Source: Streptomyces antarcticus (GTDB lineage: Bacteria; Actinomycetota; Actinomycetes; Streptomycetales; Streptomycetaceae). From it: DNA of 64,000 nt. Numbering within the stretch: position 1 is the first letter of the stretch; each line of letters starts with the position of its first letter. The stretch is from contig NZ_JAPNLM010000013.1 in the NCBI RefSeq assembly GCF_026627255.1, positions 124,001-188,000 on the forward strand, read 5' to 3'. The notes under the pieces are model-generated. The model saw only the letters and a list, made by a program, of their open reading frames with translations, had not been told where the DNA came from and searched no databases. The translations under genes and the position numbers were made by a program. This document shows, piece after piece, positions 12,484 through 21,471 of this stretch.

Positions 12484-13698
12484 TCAGGGGCGCGGTGCGC
12501 GGCCCGAGGGGTTGTGCCAGTGCGGCGCCGGGCGGTTCAGGAACCACTCGCCGAAGCCCAGCGGCCGGCCGCCGGGGCCGTTGCCCCGGCCCGCGCCGGG
12601 CACCGTGTCGTGGAAGATCCGGCCGGGCCGGGCACCCAGCTCCTCCAGCAGGTACGCGGTCTCCTCGATGAACGGGGCCGGTCCGCTGAGGTAGACGTCC
12701 TGGTCGGGCCAGAGCGCGCGGTTGCTGAGCGCGGTGGCCAGCCGGTCGGTGGCCTGGTTGCGGTGCTGCCCGGGGGCGGGCGTGATGTAGGTGACGCCGA
12801 GCCAGGCGCAGGCCTCGGCGTACGCGTCGATGAGCGGCCGGTCGTAGAGGTACGCGGAGTCCCGGGCGACGACGAAGAGGCGTACGTCCTGGTCGGGGGG
12901 ATGCTCCGCGAGCTCCTCCAGCAGGGCCCGGACCGGCGCCCAGCCGGTACCGGCGGCGATGAGGCTCACCGGGCGGTCCTCGCGGCGCAGGACGAGCTGC
13001 CCGCCGGCGGCGCCGAGGCGCAGCATGTCGCCGGGCCGCGTGTCGCGGACCAGGGCGGTGCTGAGCCGGCCGTCCTCGATCCGGCTGACGTGCAGGTCGA
13101 CGGTGCCGTCGGGGCGGGGCGCGTTGCCGAGGGAGTAGGTGCGCCAGGTCGTCGGCACCCGCTCGCTGCTCACGCTCGCGTACTGGCCGGGGAGATAGGG
13201 GAAGGGGAGCAGCGGCTTGAGCGTCACGACGCCGATGTCCTGCCCGTACTGGAGGTGGCGGACGACCTCCGCGTCCCACCACGGGGGGTCCTCGCCGGCG
13301 TCGGCGCCCTCGGCCATCGCGTCGGAGATCATCTGGTACGCCTCGGTCCAGGCCTTCTCCGCCTGGGGCGTCCAGGCGTTGCCGGAGGTCTCGGCGAGCG
13401 CGGCGATCAGGCTGGTGCCCACGGCCGCGTAGTGCTCGGGGCCGGCCAGGAACTTGCGGTGGTCGCGCCCGAGGTCGCGGAGGTAGGGGAGCAGGGCCTC
13501 GCTCTCCAGCTCGGCGACGACGTGCGTGAGCGCGGCGAAGAGCCGGTCCCGCTGCCGTTCCATGTCCTCAAAGGACGCGGGGAAGAGCTCGCGGATCCCG
13601 GGGTTGTGCCAGAACAGGTGGGAGTAGAAGAACTTGACCGCGTGCTCGGCCCTTCTCTCCACCACCGCGAAACTGCTCTTCAAGATCCTCACATCCAC
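12484..13698 (-). CDS. Globin-coupled FAD/NAD(P)H reductase (flavohaemoglobin-like)
   Basis: This 404-residue cytoplasmic protein has a globin domain (residues 1-135) with the haem proximal His in DHRKFLAGPEHY. A reductase follows, with FAD motif RTYSLG, a GDMLRLG loop, NAD motif AAGTGWAPV and C-terminal LSGPAPF. Flavohaemoglobins convert nitric oxide to nitrate using NAD(P)H. The usual distal-side residues are not fully conserved by eye, so oxygen or NO chemistry is inferred. The frame stays open to 13776, but a promoter-like sequence lies within that extension, so I use GTG 13698. Divergent from the P450 gene. Confidence 0.88.
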   Translation of the reverse strand: MDVRILKSSFAVVERRAEHAVKFFYSHLFWHNPGIRELFPASFEDMERQRDRLFAALTHVVAELESEALLPYLRDLGRDHRKFLAGPEHYAAVGTSLIAALAETSGNAWTPQAEKAWTEAYQMISDAMAEGADAGEDPPWWDAEVVRHLQYGQDIGVVTLKPLLPFPYLPGQYASVSSERVPTTWRTYSLGNAPRPDGTVDLHVSRIEDGRLSTALVRDTRPGDMLRLGAAGGQLVLRREDRPVSLIAAGTGWAPVRALLEELAEHPPDQDVRLFVVARDSAYLYDRPLIDAYAEACAWLGVTYITPAPGQHRNQATDRLATALSNRALWPDQDVYLSGPAPFIEETAYLLEELGARPGRIFHDTVPGAGRGNGPGGRPLGFGEWFLNRPAPHWHNPSGRAPRP

Positions 13699-13705
13699 AA
13701 AACCG

Positions 13706-13736
13706 AAAGTAGGAAGGGCCGCGAACCTGAGGTCAA
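13706..13736 (-). promoter_or_regulatory. Putative promoter for the globin-reductase, leaderless
   Basis: On the minus strand TTGACC (13731-13736) and TACTTT (13706-13711) are 19 bases apart. TACTTT ends seven bases before the GTG at 13698, with no ribosome-binding site. This fits a vegetative promoter starting the message at the start codon. Confidence 0.5.
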
Positions 13737-13813
13737 GCGATGGCGGATCTACGGACAGCCGCGACGAACCGCCCATATGGGGTGGCGGGTGAACGCCGGG
13801 ATACGGTCATCGG

Positions 13814-15172
13814 GTGCATGAGCAGACTCCCGCGACACCAGCAGAGACCCCGTCCGAGTGCCCGTCCGAGGACCCGTCGCAGACTCCGTCCGAGACCCCG
13901 TCCGCCCCCGGCCCGACCCTGTTCGACTGGGAGTTCGCGACCGACCCGTACCCGGCCTACGCCTGGCTGCGCGAGCACTCCCCGGTGCACCGCACCACGC
14001 TCCCCAGCGGTGTCGAGGCCTGGCTGGTCACCCGCTACGCCGACGCCCGCCAGGCCCTCGCCGACCAGCGGCTCAGCAAGAACCCCGCGCACCACGCGGA
14101 GTCCCCGCACGCCAAGGGCAAGACGGGCATTCCGGGCGAGCGCAAGGCCGAGCTGATGACCCACCTGCTCAACATCGACCCGCCGGACCACACCCGGCTG
14201 CGGCGGCTGGTGTCGAAGGCGTTCACCCCGCGCAGAGTGGCCGAGTTCGCCCCGCGCGTGCAGGAACTCACCGACCACCTCATCGACCGGATCGTGGAGA
14301 AGTCCCGGGGCGCGGAGACGGGGGAGGCCGACCTCATCCACGAGTTCGCCTTCCCGCTCCCCATCTACGCCATCTGCGAGATGCTCGGCGTCCCGCGCGA
14401 GGACCAGGACGACTTCCGGGACTGGGCCGGGATGATGATCCGGCACGGCGGCGGTCCGCGCGGCGGCGTCGGACGCGCGGTCAAGCAGATGCGCACGTAC
14501 CTCGGCGAGCTCATTCACCGTAAAAGGGATGATCTGGGCGACGACCTGATCTCCGACCTGATCCGGGCGAGCGACCACGGGGACCATCTGACGGAGGGTG
14601 AGGCCACCGCGATGGCCTTCATCCTGCTGTTCGCCGGGTTCGAGACGACCGTGAACCTCATCGGCAACGGCGTCCACTCCCTCTTCATGAACCCGGACCA
14701 GCGCGAACGCCTCCAGCGCTCCCTCGCGGCCGGGGAGCGCGGCCTGCTGGAGACCGGTGTCGAGGAGCTGCTGCGCTACGACGGGCCCGTGGAGCTCGCC
14801 ACCTGGCGGTTCGCCACCGAGGCGCTGACCCTCGGAGGCCGGCCGGTGGCGGCCGGAGATCCGGTGCTGGTCGTCCTGGCGGCCGCCGACCGGGACCCTG
14901 ACCGCTTCGCCGACCCGGACGCCCTGGACCTCTCGCGCACCGACAACCAGCACCTCGGATACGGGCACGGCATCCACTACTGCCTGGGTGCTCCGCTCGC
15001 CCGGCTGGAGGGCCAGACCGCGCTTGCGACTTTGCTGACGCGTCTGCCGGACCTGGAACTCGCGGTTCCGCCCGAGGAGCTGCGCTGGCGCGGCGGACTG
15101 ATCATGCGTGGCCTGCGCACGCTTCCCGTCCGCTTCGCAGCCCCAAACATCGGAGGAACATCTGACGCCTAG
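13814..15172 (+). CDS. Cytochrome P450 (CYP107U-like by position)
   Basis: This 452-residue haem monooxygenase has the I-helix motif AGFETT, the ExxR motif (EELLRY), the PERF-equivalent DPDRFADPDALD and the haem-ligand loop GYGHGIHYCLGAP with its Cys. The first ~35 residues are a low-complexity Thr/Pro/Ser/Glu tail made by in-frame 12-bp repeats. GTG start follows TACGGT by six bases, so the message may be leaderless. In other Streptomyces a P450 of the CYP107U group sits at this place next to rpf and eno. That subfamily label is inference from position. No redox partner is adjacent. Confidence 0.93.
   Translation: MHEQTPATPAETPSECPSEDPSQTPSETPSAPGPTLFDWEFATDPYPAYAWLREHSPVHRTTLPSGVEAWLVTRYADARQALADQRLSKNPAHHAESPHAKGKTGIPGERKAELMTHLLNIDPPDHTRLRRLVSKAFTPRRVAEFAPRVQELTDHLIDRIVEKSRGAETGEADLIHEFAFPLPIYAICEMLGVPREDQDDFRDWAGMMIRHGGGPRGGVGRAVKQMRTYLGELIHRKRDDLGDDLISDLIRASDHGDHLTEGEATAMAFILLFAGFETTVNLIGNGVHSLFMNPDQRERLQRSLAAGERGLLETGVEELLRYDGPVELATWRFATEALTLGGRPVAAGDPVLVVLAAADRDPDRFADPDALDLSRTDNQHLGYGHGIHYCLGAPLARLEGQTALATLLTRLPDLELAVPPEELRWRGGLIMRGLRTLPVRFAAPNIGGTSDA
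13847..13906. repeat. In-frame 12-bp repeats in the P450 N-terminus
   Basis: Five 12-base units related to ACCCCGTCCGAG encode a TPSE-type tail, with variants CPSE, DPSQ and TPSA. Confidence 0.75.
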
Positions 15173-15257
15173 TCGACTGCGATCGGAACTTGTGACAATC
15201 GCTCAAAGGCCGCTAAGTTCTGCCGTTACCCCGCCGTTATGCGAAAGGTGCACCTAC

Positions 15258-16337
15258 ATGCGTTCCGGGAACGGCCGCCACAGACGCCCCCGCCAGGTCC
15301 CCGCGCTGGTTGTCACAGCCGGGGTCACTGGCTCCGCACTGGCCCTGCCACTGCTCGCGGCCACCAACGCCACGGCTGCCGACGCCTCCACATGGGACAG
15401 GGTCGCCGAGTGCGAGAGCGGCGGGAGCTGGAGCGCCAACTTCGGCAGCGGTGTGTACGGCGGGCTGCAGTTCACCCAGGACCAGTGGCGCGGCGCCGGC
15501 GGGCTCGACTTCGCCGAGCGGCCCGACCTGGCGAGCCGGTCCCAGCAGATCGCCGTCGCCGAGCGGGTGCTGGCCTCCCAGGGACCGCAGGCGTGGCCGC
15601 TGTGCGCGGCGTCCGCCGGGCTGGTCCAGCAGGGCCCCGCCGCGGAGGTGGACCCGGGCCTGCCCGGCGCCGCCGGGAGCGCGTCGCCCACGCCGAACCG
15701 CCCGGACGCCGCGGTGCCCGTCCACGGCTCCGGCGCCGCCAAGGACTTCGGGGCGCCGACCCCGACTCCGTCGGACACCCCGGCGTTCGCCATTCCCGAC
15801 GCCCCGAGCGCGCCGCCGGGCGGACTTCCCGTCATGCCGGCGCCGGACGACCCGACGACGGCGCCGGCCGACCCGACGGCCCCTGTGACCCCCGGCGGCC
15901 CGGGCACGACCCCCGCGGACCCGACCGCCCCGGTGGCCCCGACGGCCCCCGTGGACCCCACCGCGCCGACCGGCCCGGCCGACCCGACGGCCCCGGCCGG
16001 CCCGGGCGCGCCCACGACCCCGGCCCCCGGCGCCTCCACCGGCCCGACGCCGCAGACCACCCCGGGCGCCTCCACCGACTCGTCGGTCCCGCCCGCCCTC
16101 CCGGCGGAGGGGAAGGGCAAGCACCGCGGGACGCCCGCCTTCGAGGCCCCCGGAGCGTCTGACGCCGCGTCGGACCCCTCGTACACCGTGAAGTCGGGCG
16201 ACAGCCTGACCGCCATAGCGGACGCCAACGGACTCAAGGGCGGCTGGAACGCGCTCTACGCCGCCAACGAGCAGGTCATCGGCGGGGACGCCAACCTGAT
16301 CAAGCCCGGCCAGAACCTGGATCTAAGCGCGAAATAG
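15258..16337 (+). CDS. Resuscitation-promoting-factor-like secreted protein with LysM
   Basis: This 359-residue exported wall hydrolase has a signal peptide (residues 1-39, ending ATNATA-ADA). The Rpf transglycosylase-like domain follows (about 41-115) with catalytic Glu in AECESGGSW and GVYGGLQFTQDQW. A long Pro/Thr/Ala linker (about 125-300) leads to a C-terminal LysM (YTVKSGDSLTAIA ... LIKPGQNLDL) that binds peptidoglycan. Such enzymes act in spore germination and growth resumption. ATG at 15258 follows AAAGG at 15244-15248. It is one of two adjacent rpf paralogues, and no riboswitch is seen in its short leader. Confidence 0.92.
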   Translation: MRSGNGRHRRPRQVPALVVTAGVTGSALALPLLAATNATAADASTWDRVAECESGGSWSANFGSGVYGGLQFTQDQWRGAGGLDFAERPDLASRSQQIAVAERVLASQGPQAWPLCAASAGLVQQGPAAEVDPGLPGAAGSASPTPNRPDAAVPVHGSGAAKDFGAPTPTPSDTPAFAIPDAPSAPPGGLPVMPAPDDPTTAPADPTAPVTPGGPGTTPADPTAPVAPTAPVDPTAPTGPADPTAPAGPGAPTTPAPGASTGPTPQTTPGASTDSSVPPALPAEGKGKHRGTPAFEAPGASDAASDPSYTVKSGDSLTAIADANGLKGGWNALYAANEQVIGGDANLIKPGQNLDLSAK

Positions 16338-16576
16338 GGGCACTTCGGGCACCCTTTAAGGGATTGATTGTCCGTTTTCTGTAAGTGAGACATGTGTCTC
16401 TTCCGGTCAACTGGCGTGTCCCGCCCCGCGACTCGCGCAAACCCCGTCCTCACCTGCGCAAACGCTCTCGGGAGGGGCGCAAGTAGGGGCGTTTCTCCCC
16501 GATGTGGCTCGTTGAACATCGGGGAGGGAGCCGTCTACCTTCTGAATCGCCCGCCACCGCGGGCTCCTTCGACCGC

Positions 16577-16772
16577 ATCGCCGAATCCTGCCGGCGGACG
16601 GGGGGAACAGTCGTCGCGCAAGCGCCGAAGGCAGGAGCGGGGGAACCAAGGTAGGCGCCGGGAGCGGCCGTTGAGAGACGGTCACGCCACCGGCTAGGGG
16701 TTAAGACGTGCGCTAGGTCGCACGGCCGGGCAACTCACTCGCCCGAACCCGACAGCTCACCTCGTAGGCGTC
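16577..16772 (+). ncRNA. Cyclic-di-AMP riboswitch (ydaO-yuaA type)
   Basis: The leader contains the conserved blocks of this class in order: AATCCTGCCGG, GGGGGGAAC, GGGGGAACCAAGGTAGGCGC, GGGGTTAAGAC, then GCCCGAACCCGACAGCTCAC followed by CTCGTAGGCG. It ends just before the ribosome-binding site of the second rpf gene. Streptomyces rpf genes are known targets of this class, with c-di-AMP lowering expression. Boundaries are approximate. Confidence 0.92.
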
Positions 16773-16788
16773 GGTGAGGAGAAACTCC

Positions 16789-17520
16789 ATGCTGCTTTCC
16801 GGCAAGGGCAAGCACCGCCGCGGTTCCAAGGCCGTCCGCCTCGTCACGCTCGCCGGTGTCGCCGGTGTGGCCGTGGCCGCCCCTCTGATGGCCGCCGGCA
16901 CCGCCAGCGCCGCCACCGCGTCCGAGTGGGACAAGGTCGCGCAGTGCGAGGCCGGTGGCAACTGGGCCATCAACACGGGCAATGGCTACTACGGCGGTCT
17001 GCAGTTCTCGTCCTCCACGTGGGCCGCGTTCGGTGGCAAGACGTACGCCGCCCAGGCCAACCAGGCCACGAAGTCGCAGCAGATAGCCATCGCCGAGAAG
17101 GTCCTCAAGGGCCAGGGCAAGGGTGCCTGGCCGTCCTGCGGCGTGGGCCTGTCGAACTCCTCCTCCACCGGTGGCGGCTCGACGGAGACCCCGAAGCAGA
17201 CCAAGAAGACCGAGACCAAGAAGACCGAAACCAAGAAGACCGAGACGAAGAAGACCGCGCCGAAGGTGGAGACCAAGCGCGCCCAGGCCCCGACGACGCG
17301 CTCCGAGCGCTCCGAGGCCCCGGCTCCGGCCGCCAAGCCGAAGGCCCAGGCCCCGAAGACCGGAAACGGCTCGTACGAGGTCAAGTCCGGTGACACGCTG
17401 GGCACCATCGCCGAGGCCAACAACGTCCAGGGCGGCTGGGAGAAGGTCTTCGAGCTCAACAAGGACATCGTCTCGGACGCCGACCTGATCTTCCCGGGCC
17501 AGAAGCTCAAGCTCAGCTGA
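16789..17520 (+). CDS. Rpf-like secreted wall hydrolase with LysM, riboswitch-controlled (RpfA-like)
   Basis: This 243-residue protein has a signal peptide (about 1-40, AAGTASA-ATA) and an Rpf domain (about 42-120) with the catalytic Glu in AQCEAGGNW and the hallmark YYGGLQFSSSTW. The linker contains repeated TKKTE units, and LysM is at the end (YEVKSGDTLGTIA ... LIFPGQKLKLS). GAGGAG at 16775-16780 sets the ATG at 16789; an in-frame GTG at 16774 falls at the ribosome-binding site and is rejected. The c-di-AMP riboswitch directly upstream ties its expression to c-di-AMP levels, hence to dormancy and growth state. Confidence 0.94.
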   Translation: MLLSGKGKHRRGSKAVRLVTLAGVAGVAVAAPLMAAGTASAATASEWDKVAQCEAGGNWAINTGNGYYGGLQFSSSTWAAFGGKTYAAQANQATKSQQIAIAEKVLKGQGKGAWPSCGVGLSNSSSTGGGSTETPKQTKKTETKKTETKKTETKKTAPKVETKRAQAPTTRSERSEAPAPAAKPKAQAPKTGNGSYEVKSGDTLGTIAEANNVQGGWEKVFELNKDIVSDADLIFPGQKLKLS

Positions 17521-17587
17521 TCCAGCTGACCCCGCGGTACCCGCCGCAGGAGCCCCCGCGCTCCGCCCGCCGCACCACGCAGGGTCC

Positions 17588-17627
17588 CCACCGCCCGGCG
17601 CGCCTTCCCCCGCGCGCCGGGCGGTGG
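17588..17627 (+). terminator. Perfect 16-bp hairpin terminator after rpf
   Basis: Arms 17588-17603 and 17612-17627 are perfect complements (CCACCGCCCGGCGCGC on the left) around an eight-base loop. It separates rpf from eno. Confidence 0.85.
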
Positions 17628-17820
17628 CGTGTGCGGCCGCAGGCGTGTTGACCAAGAGTCCTATGTCCTGGAACAGGGGTATTCGGGCCCTTTTTCGTCC
17701 CAGGACCCGGGCGGTCGTCCGGCCGATTGGCCGGAGCCGGTTAGGCTCTAGGCGGCAAGGCCATCCCACGGCCTGACACGCCACCGCACACCCAGCGTCA
17801 CATCCCAGAAGGAGATGCTC

Positions 17821-19107
17821 GTGCCCTCCATCGACGTCGTCGTAGCCCGGGAAATCCTGGACTCCCGAGGCAACCCCACGGTCGAGGTCGAGGTGGGCCT
17901 CGACGATGGCAGCACCGGCCGTGCTGCCGTTCCGTCCGGTGCCTCCACCGGTGCATTCGAGGCCATCGAGCTCCGTGACGGTGACCCCAACCGTTACTTC
18001 GGCAAGGGTGTCGAGAAGGCCGTCCTCGCCGTCATCGAGCAGATCGGCCCGGAGCTCGTCGGCTACGACGCCACCGAGCAGCGGCTGATCGACCAGGCCA
18101 TGTTCGACCTGGACGCCACCGACAACAAGGGCTCCCTCGGCGCCAACGCCATCCTCGGCGTGTCGCTCGCCGTCGCGCACGCCGCGTCCGAAGCCTCGGA
18201 CCTGCCGCTCTTCCGCTACCTCGGCGGTCCGAACGCGCACCTGCTGCCCGTCCCGATGATGAACATCCTCAACGGTGGGTCGCACGCGGACTCCAACGTG
18301 GACATCCAGGAGTTCATGATCGCCCCGATCGGCGCGGAGTCCTTCTCCGAGGCGCTGCGCTGGGGTGCCGAGGTCTACCACACCCTCAAGAAGGTCCTGC
18401 ACACCAAGGGCCTCTCCACCGGTCTCGGTGACGAGGGCGGCTTCGCGCCGAACCTGGAGTCCAACCGCGCCGCGCTCGACCTCATCGTCGAGGCCATCAA
18501 GCAGGCCGGCTACGTCCCGGGCAAGGACATCGCGCTCGCGCTCGACGTCGCCGCGTCCGAGTTCTACAAGGACGGCAAGTACGAGTTCGAGGGCCAGTCC
18601 CGCTCGGCCGCCGAGATGACCGAGTACTACGAGGAGCTCGTCTCCGCGTACCCGATGGTCTCCATCGAGGACCCGCTGTACGAGGACGACTGGGCCGGCT
18701 GGAAGACCCTCACCGACCGCCTGGGCGCCAAGGTCCAGATCGTCGGCGACGACCTCTTCGTCACCAACCCGGAGCGCCTGGCCCGCGGCATCAAGGAGGG
18801 CTCCGCGAACGCCCTGCTCGTGAAGGTGAACCAGATCGGTTCGCTGACCGAGACCCTGGACGCCGTCGAGATGGCCCAGCGCAACGGCTTCAAGTGCATG
18901 ATGTCGCACCGCTCCGGCGAGACCGAGGACGTCACCATCGCCGACCTCGCCGTCGCCGTGAACTGCGGCCAGATCAAGACCGGCGCCCCGGCCCGCTCGG
19001 ACCGCGTCGCCAAGTACAACCAGCTGCTGCGCATCGAGGAGATCCTCGACGACGCCGCCGTGTACGCGGGCCGCTCCGCCTTCCCGCGCTTCCGCCCCGC
19101 GAACTGA
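17821..19107 (+). CDS. eno: Enolase
   Basis: This 428-residue glycolytic enzyme (2-phosphoglycerate to phosphoenolpyruvate) is full length. It has the start MPSIDVVVAREILDSRGNP, the substrate loop PSGASTGAFE, GDEGGFAPN, the Mg ligands in SIEDPLYEDDW and VGDDLFVTNP, the lysine in LLVKVNQIGSLTE and the signature SHRSGETEDV. GAAGGAG at 17808-17814 fits GTG at 17821, which gives the canonical N-terminus. An in-frame ATG six bases upstream is touching the ribosome-binding site. Codon use is strongly C/G-ending, as expected for a highly expressed gene. Confidence 0.98.
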   Translation: MPSIDVVVAREILDSRGNPTVEVEVGLDDGSTGRAAVPSGASTGAFEAIELRDGDPNRYFGKGVEKAVLAVIEQIGPELVGYDATEQRLIDQAMFDLDATDNKGSLGANAILGVSLAVAHAASEASDLPLFRYLGGPNAHLLPVPMMNILNGGSHADSNVDIQEFMIAPIGAESFSEALRWGAEVYHTLKKVLHTKGLSTGLGDEGGFAPNLESNRAALDLIVEAIKQAGYVPGKDIALALDVAASEFYKDGKYEFEGQSRSAAEMTEYYEELVSAYPMVSIEDPLYEDDWAGWKTLTDRLGAKVQIVGDDLFVTNPERLARGIKEGSANALLVKVNQIGSLTETLDAVEMAQRNGFKCMMSHRSGETEDVTIADLAVAVNCGQIKTGAPARSDRVAKYNQLLRIEEILDDAAVYAGRSAFPRFRPAN

Positions 19108-19163
19108 TCCCGCGCGGCCGGGGCTGACCGCCGCCCCCGCTTTTTGCGGCGCTGGCCTCCGTA

Positions 19164-19200
19164 CGTCCCCGCACTCGGTCCCGTACCGTGTGCGGGGACG
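19164..19200. terminator. Hairpin between eno and ftsB-like gene
   Basis: CGTCCCCGCAC (19164-19174) pairs perfectly with GTGCGGGGACG (19190-19200) around a 15-base loop. A smaller GCCGC/GCGGC stem lies just upstream near 19131-19151. Together they probably end the eno transcript. Confidence 0.6.
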
Positions 19201-19235
19201 TATTGCGTAGTGCGTATATAGGGGAGGCGGGATCA

Positions 19236-19724
19236 ATGGCCGGGAACCGGGATCGGTTCTCCACCTTCTCCACCGCGACCAGGCTCAAGCAGCTCGGCGA
19301 ACGGACCGCCGCCCACGTCTACCGCTCGCAGTCGCGCCGCCAGGTCCGCCGCAGCCGGCTCACCGGCCGGGCCGCTCTGCTGGTGCTGGTCCTCTGTACC
19401 CTGGTCGTCGCCCTCGCGTATCCGATGCGCCAGTACGTGTCCCAGCGCTCGGAGATCGCGGAGCAGCAGAAGGCGGCCGCCTCCGCGCGGCTCCGCCTGG
19501 AACGGCTCCGCGACGAGAAGGCCCGCTGGCAGGACGACGCGTACGCGGAGCAGCAGGCGCGCAAGCACCTGCACTTCCTGCGCCCGGGGGAGATCGGCTA
19601 CATCATGAGCGACCCCGGCGCCGAGGGCCGCGAACGGCCCCGGACCGGCCAGGCGGGCTCCGACCGGCCCTGGTACTCCAACGTCTGGGACGGCGTCGAC
19701 AAGGCCGACCGACCAGGCGACTGA
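19236..19724 (+). CDS. Septum formation initiator FtsB/DivIC-family protein
   Basis: This 162-residue single-pass protein has a basic cytoplasmic N-terminus, a membrane helix at about residues 46-66 (LLVLVLCTLVVALAY) and a coiled coil at about 70-105 (EIAEQQKAAASARLRLERLRD). The typical ending ARKHLHFLRPGEIGYI follows. FtsB/DivIC joins FtsL and FtsQ at the division site. ATG 19236 follows GGGGAGG at 19221-19227. The order eno-ftsB-DUF501-ppx is common in actinobacteria and supports the call. Confidence 0.93.
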   Translation: MAGNRDRFSTFSTATRLKQLGERTAAHVYRSQSRRQVRRSRLTGRAALLVLVLCTLVVALAYPMRQYVSQRSEIAEQQKAAASARLRLERLRDEKARWQDDAYAEQQARKHLHFLRPGEIGYIMSDPGAEGRERPRTGQAGSDRPWYSNVWDGVDKADRPGD

Positions 19725-19776
19725 CCGACCAGCACCATCCGTCAACGAACCGCGAACGAAGAGACTTCCTCCAGGC

Positions 19777-20322
19777 ATGCAGACGCCCCCGCCCCAGACC
19801 GACCGGACCGAGCCGACCGACGCGGACATCGAGGCGTTCGAGCAGCAGCTCGGCCGCCCGCCGCGCGGGCTGCGCGCCATCGCGCACCGCTGCCCCTGCG
19901 GCCAGCCGGACGTGGTGGAGACCGCCCCGCGGCTCCCCGACGGCACCCCCTTCCCGACGCTGTACTACCTGACGTGCCCGCGCGCGGCCTCCGCGATCGG
20001 CACGCTGGAGGCCAACGGCGTCATGAAGGAGATGCAGGCCCGGCTCGCCGAGGACCCGGAGCTCGCCGCCGCCTACCGGGCCGCGCACGAGGACTACATC
20101 CGCCGCCGTGACGCCATCGACGTGCTCCAGGGCTTCCCGAGCGCCGGCGGCATGCCGGACCGGGTGAAGTGCCTGCACGTCCTGGTCGGCCACTCCCTGG
20201 TCGCCGGCCCGGGCGTGAACCCGTTCGGCGACGAGGCCCTCGCGATGCTGCCGCAGTGGTGGGCCAAGGGTGCCTGCGTCACCCCGTGCGGGGAGCGGAA
20301 GGCCGAGGAGGAGTCCCGGTGA
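19777..20322 (+). CDS. DUF501 family protein
   Basis: This 181-residue soluble protein matches the DUF501 family by pattern: LGRPPRGLRAIAHRC, CGQPDVVET, TLYYLTCP, KCLHVLVGHSLV and a final CVTPCGE. The paired cysteines (HRCPCG, CVTPC) suggest metal binding, but function is unknown. The gene overlaps ppx by four bases and always seems to sit with ftsB and ppx in actinobacteria. Confidence 0.9.
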   Translation: MQTPPPQTDRTEPTDADIEAFEQQLGRPPRGLRAIAHRCPCGQPDVVETAPRLPDGTPFPTLYYLTCPRAASAIGTLEANGVMKEMQARLAEDPELAAAYRAAHEDYIRRRDAIDVLQGFPSAGGMPDRVKCLHVLVGHSLVAGPGVNPFGDEALAMLPQWWAKGACVTPCGERKAEEESR

Positions 20323-21290
20323 CCCGGGTCGCGGCCGTCGACTGCGGTACGAACTCCATCCGCCTGCTGGTCGCCGACGTCGACCCGTCCTCCGGCGAGC
20401 TGGTGGAGCTGGACCGGCGGATGACCGTCGTCCGGCTCGGCCAGGGCGTGGACCGGACCGGGCGCCTCGCCCCCGAGGCCCTGGAGCGGACCTTCGCGGC
20501 CTGCCGCGCGTACGCGGCGGTCATCAGAGAACTCGGCGCGGAGCGGGTGCGCTTCGTCGCCACGTCGGCCTCGCGGGACGCCGAGAACCGGGACGACTTC
20601 GTCCGGGGCGTGCTGGAGACCATCGGCGTCGAGCCCGAGGTGATCTCCGGCGACCAGGAGGCGGAGTTCTCCTTCACCGGCGCCACCAAGGAGCTGGCCG
20701 GCCGCGACGATCTGGCCAAGCCGTACCTGGTCGTGGACATCGGCGGCGGCTCGACCGAGTTCGTGGTCGGCGACGACCGGGTGCGGGCGGCCCGCTCCGT
20801 GGACGTCGGCTGCGTCCGGATGACCGAACGCCACCTGGTGGCGGACGGCCGGGTCTGCGACCCGCCGACGCGGGAGCAGATCGCCGCGATGCGGGCCGAC
20901 ATCGAAGCGGCGCTCGACCTGGCCGCCGAGACGGTGCCGCTGGGCGAGGCGCGCACCCTGGTGGGGCTGGCCGGCTCGGTGACCACGGTCGCCGCGATCG
21001 CGCTCGGGCTGCCGGAGTACGACTCATCGGCGATCCACCACTCGCGGATCTCCTACGAGCGGGTCCGCGAGATCGGCGAGCGGATGCTGACGTCGACGCA
21101 CGCCGAGCGCGCCGCGATCCCCTCGATGCACCCGGGCCGGGTCGACGTGATCGGGGCGGGCGTGCTCGTCCTGCGGGCGATCATGGAGCGGACCGGCGCC
21201 CGGGAGGTCGTGGTCTCGGAGCACGACATCCTCGACGGCATCGCGATCAGGACCGCGGAAGAGGCCGAGGCGGACAAGCAGCGTTCCTGA
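20319..21290 (+). CDS. Exopolyphosphatase (Ppx/GppA family)
   Basis: This 323-residue ASKHA-fold enzyme hydrolyses polyphosphate or the pppGpp gamma-phosphate. Motifs are the phosphate-1 loop AVDCGTNSIRLLVADV, VRFVATSASRDAENR, the catalytic Glu region GDQEAEFSFTGA, and the phosphate-2 loop VVDIGGGSTEFVVG. It is the short actinobacterial form without an HD domain. GTG at 20319 overlaps the DUF501 stop. An open frame extends further upstream, but that part is DUF501 coding sequence in another frame. Confidence 0.93.
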   Translation: MTRVAAVDCGTNSIRLLVADVDPSSGELVELDRRMTVVRLGQGVDRTGRLAPEALERTFAACRAYAAVIRELGAERVRFVATSASRDAENRDDFVRGVLETIGVEPEVISGDQEAEFSFTGATKELAGRDDLAKPYLVVDIGGGSTEFVVGDDRVRAARSVDVGCVRMTERHLVADGRVCDPPTREQIAAMRADIEAALDLAAETVPLGEARTLVGLAGSVTTVAAIALGLPEYDSSAIHHSRISYERVREIGERMLTSTHAERAAIPSMHPGRVDVIGAGVLVLRAIMERTGAREVVVSEHDILDGIAIRTAEEAEADKQRS

Positions 21291-21314
21291 CCCGGCTCAC
21301 CTCGGCTCACCCCA

Positions 21315-21356
21315 CGAAGGCGGCGCCCCGTTCATCGGACCGGAGCGCCGCCTTCG
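21315..21356 (+). terminator. Hairpin terminator after ppx
   Basis: CGAAGGCGGCGC (21315-21326) pairs with GCGCCGCCTTCG (21345-21356), a perfect 12-bp stem shortly after the stop. Confidence 0.8.
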
Positions 21357-21471
21357 CCGTCAGATCCCGCGGAACGGGCGGCCGCGGGCCGTGATTCCCA
21401 GGCGATCGGGTCCCATCGGCCGGTCGAACAGGGGTCTGGAGGGGGCTTCGGTCCCGTGATCCACATCAAGT

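Noticed and set aside
16387..16400. GAGACATGTGTCTC palindrome between the rpf genes
   Set aside because: Symmetric but short, and no matching copy elsewhere in the window; not enough to name a regulator.
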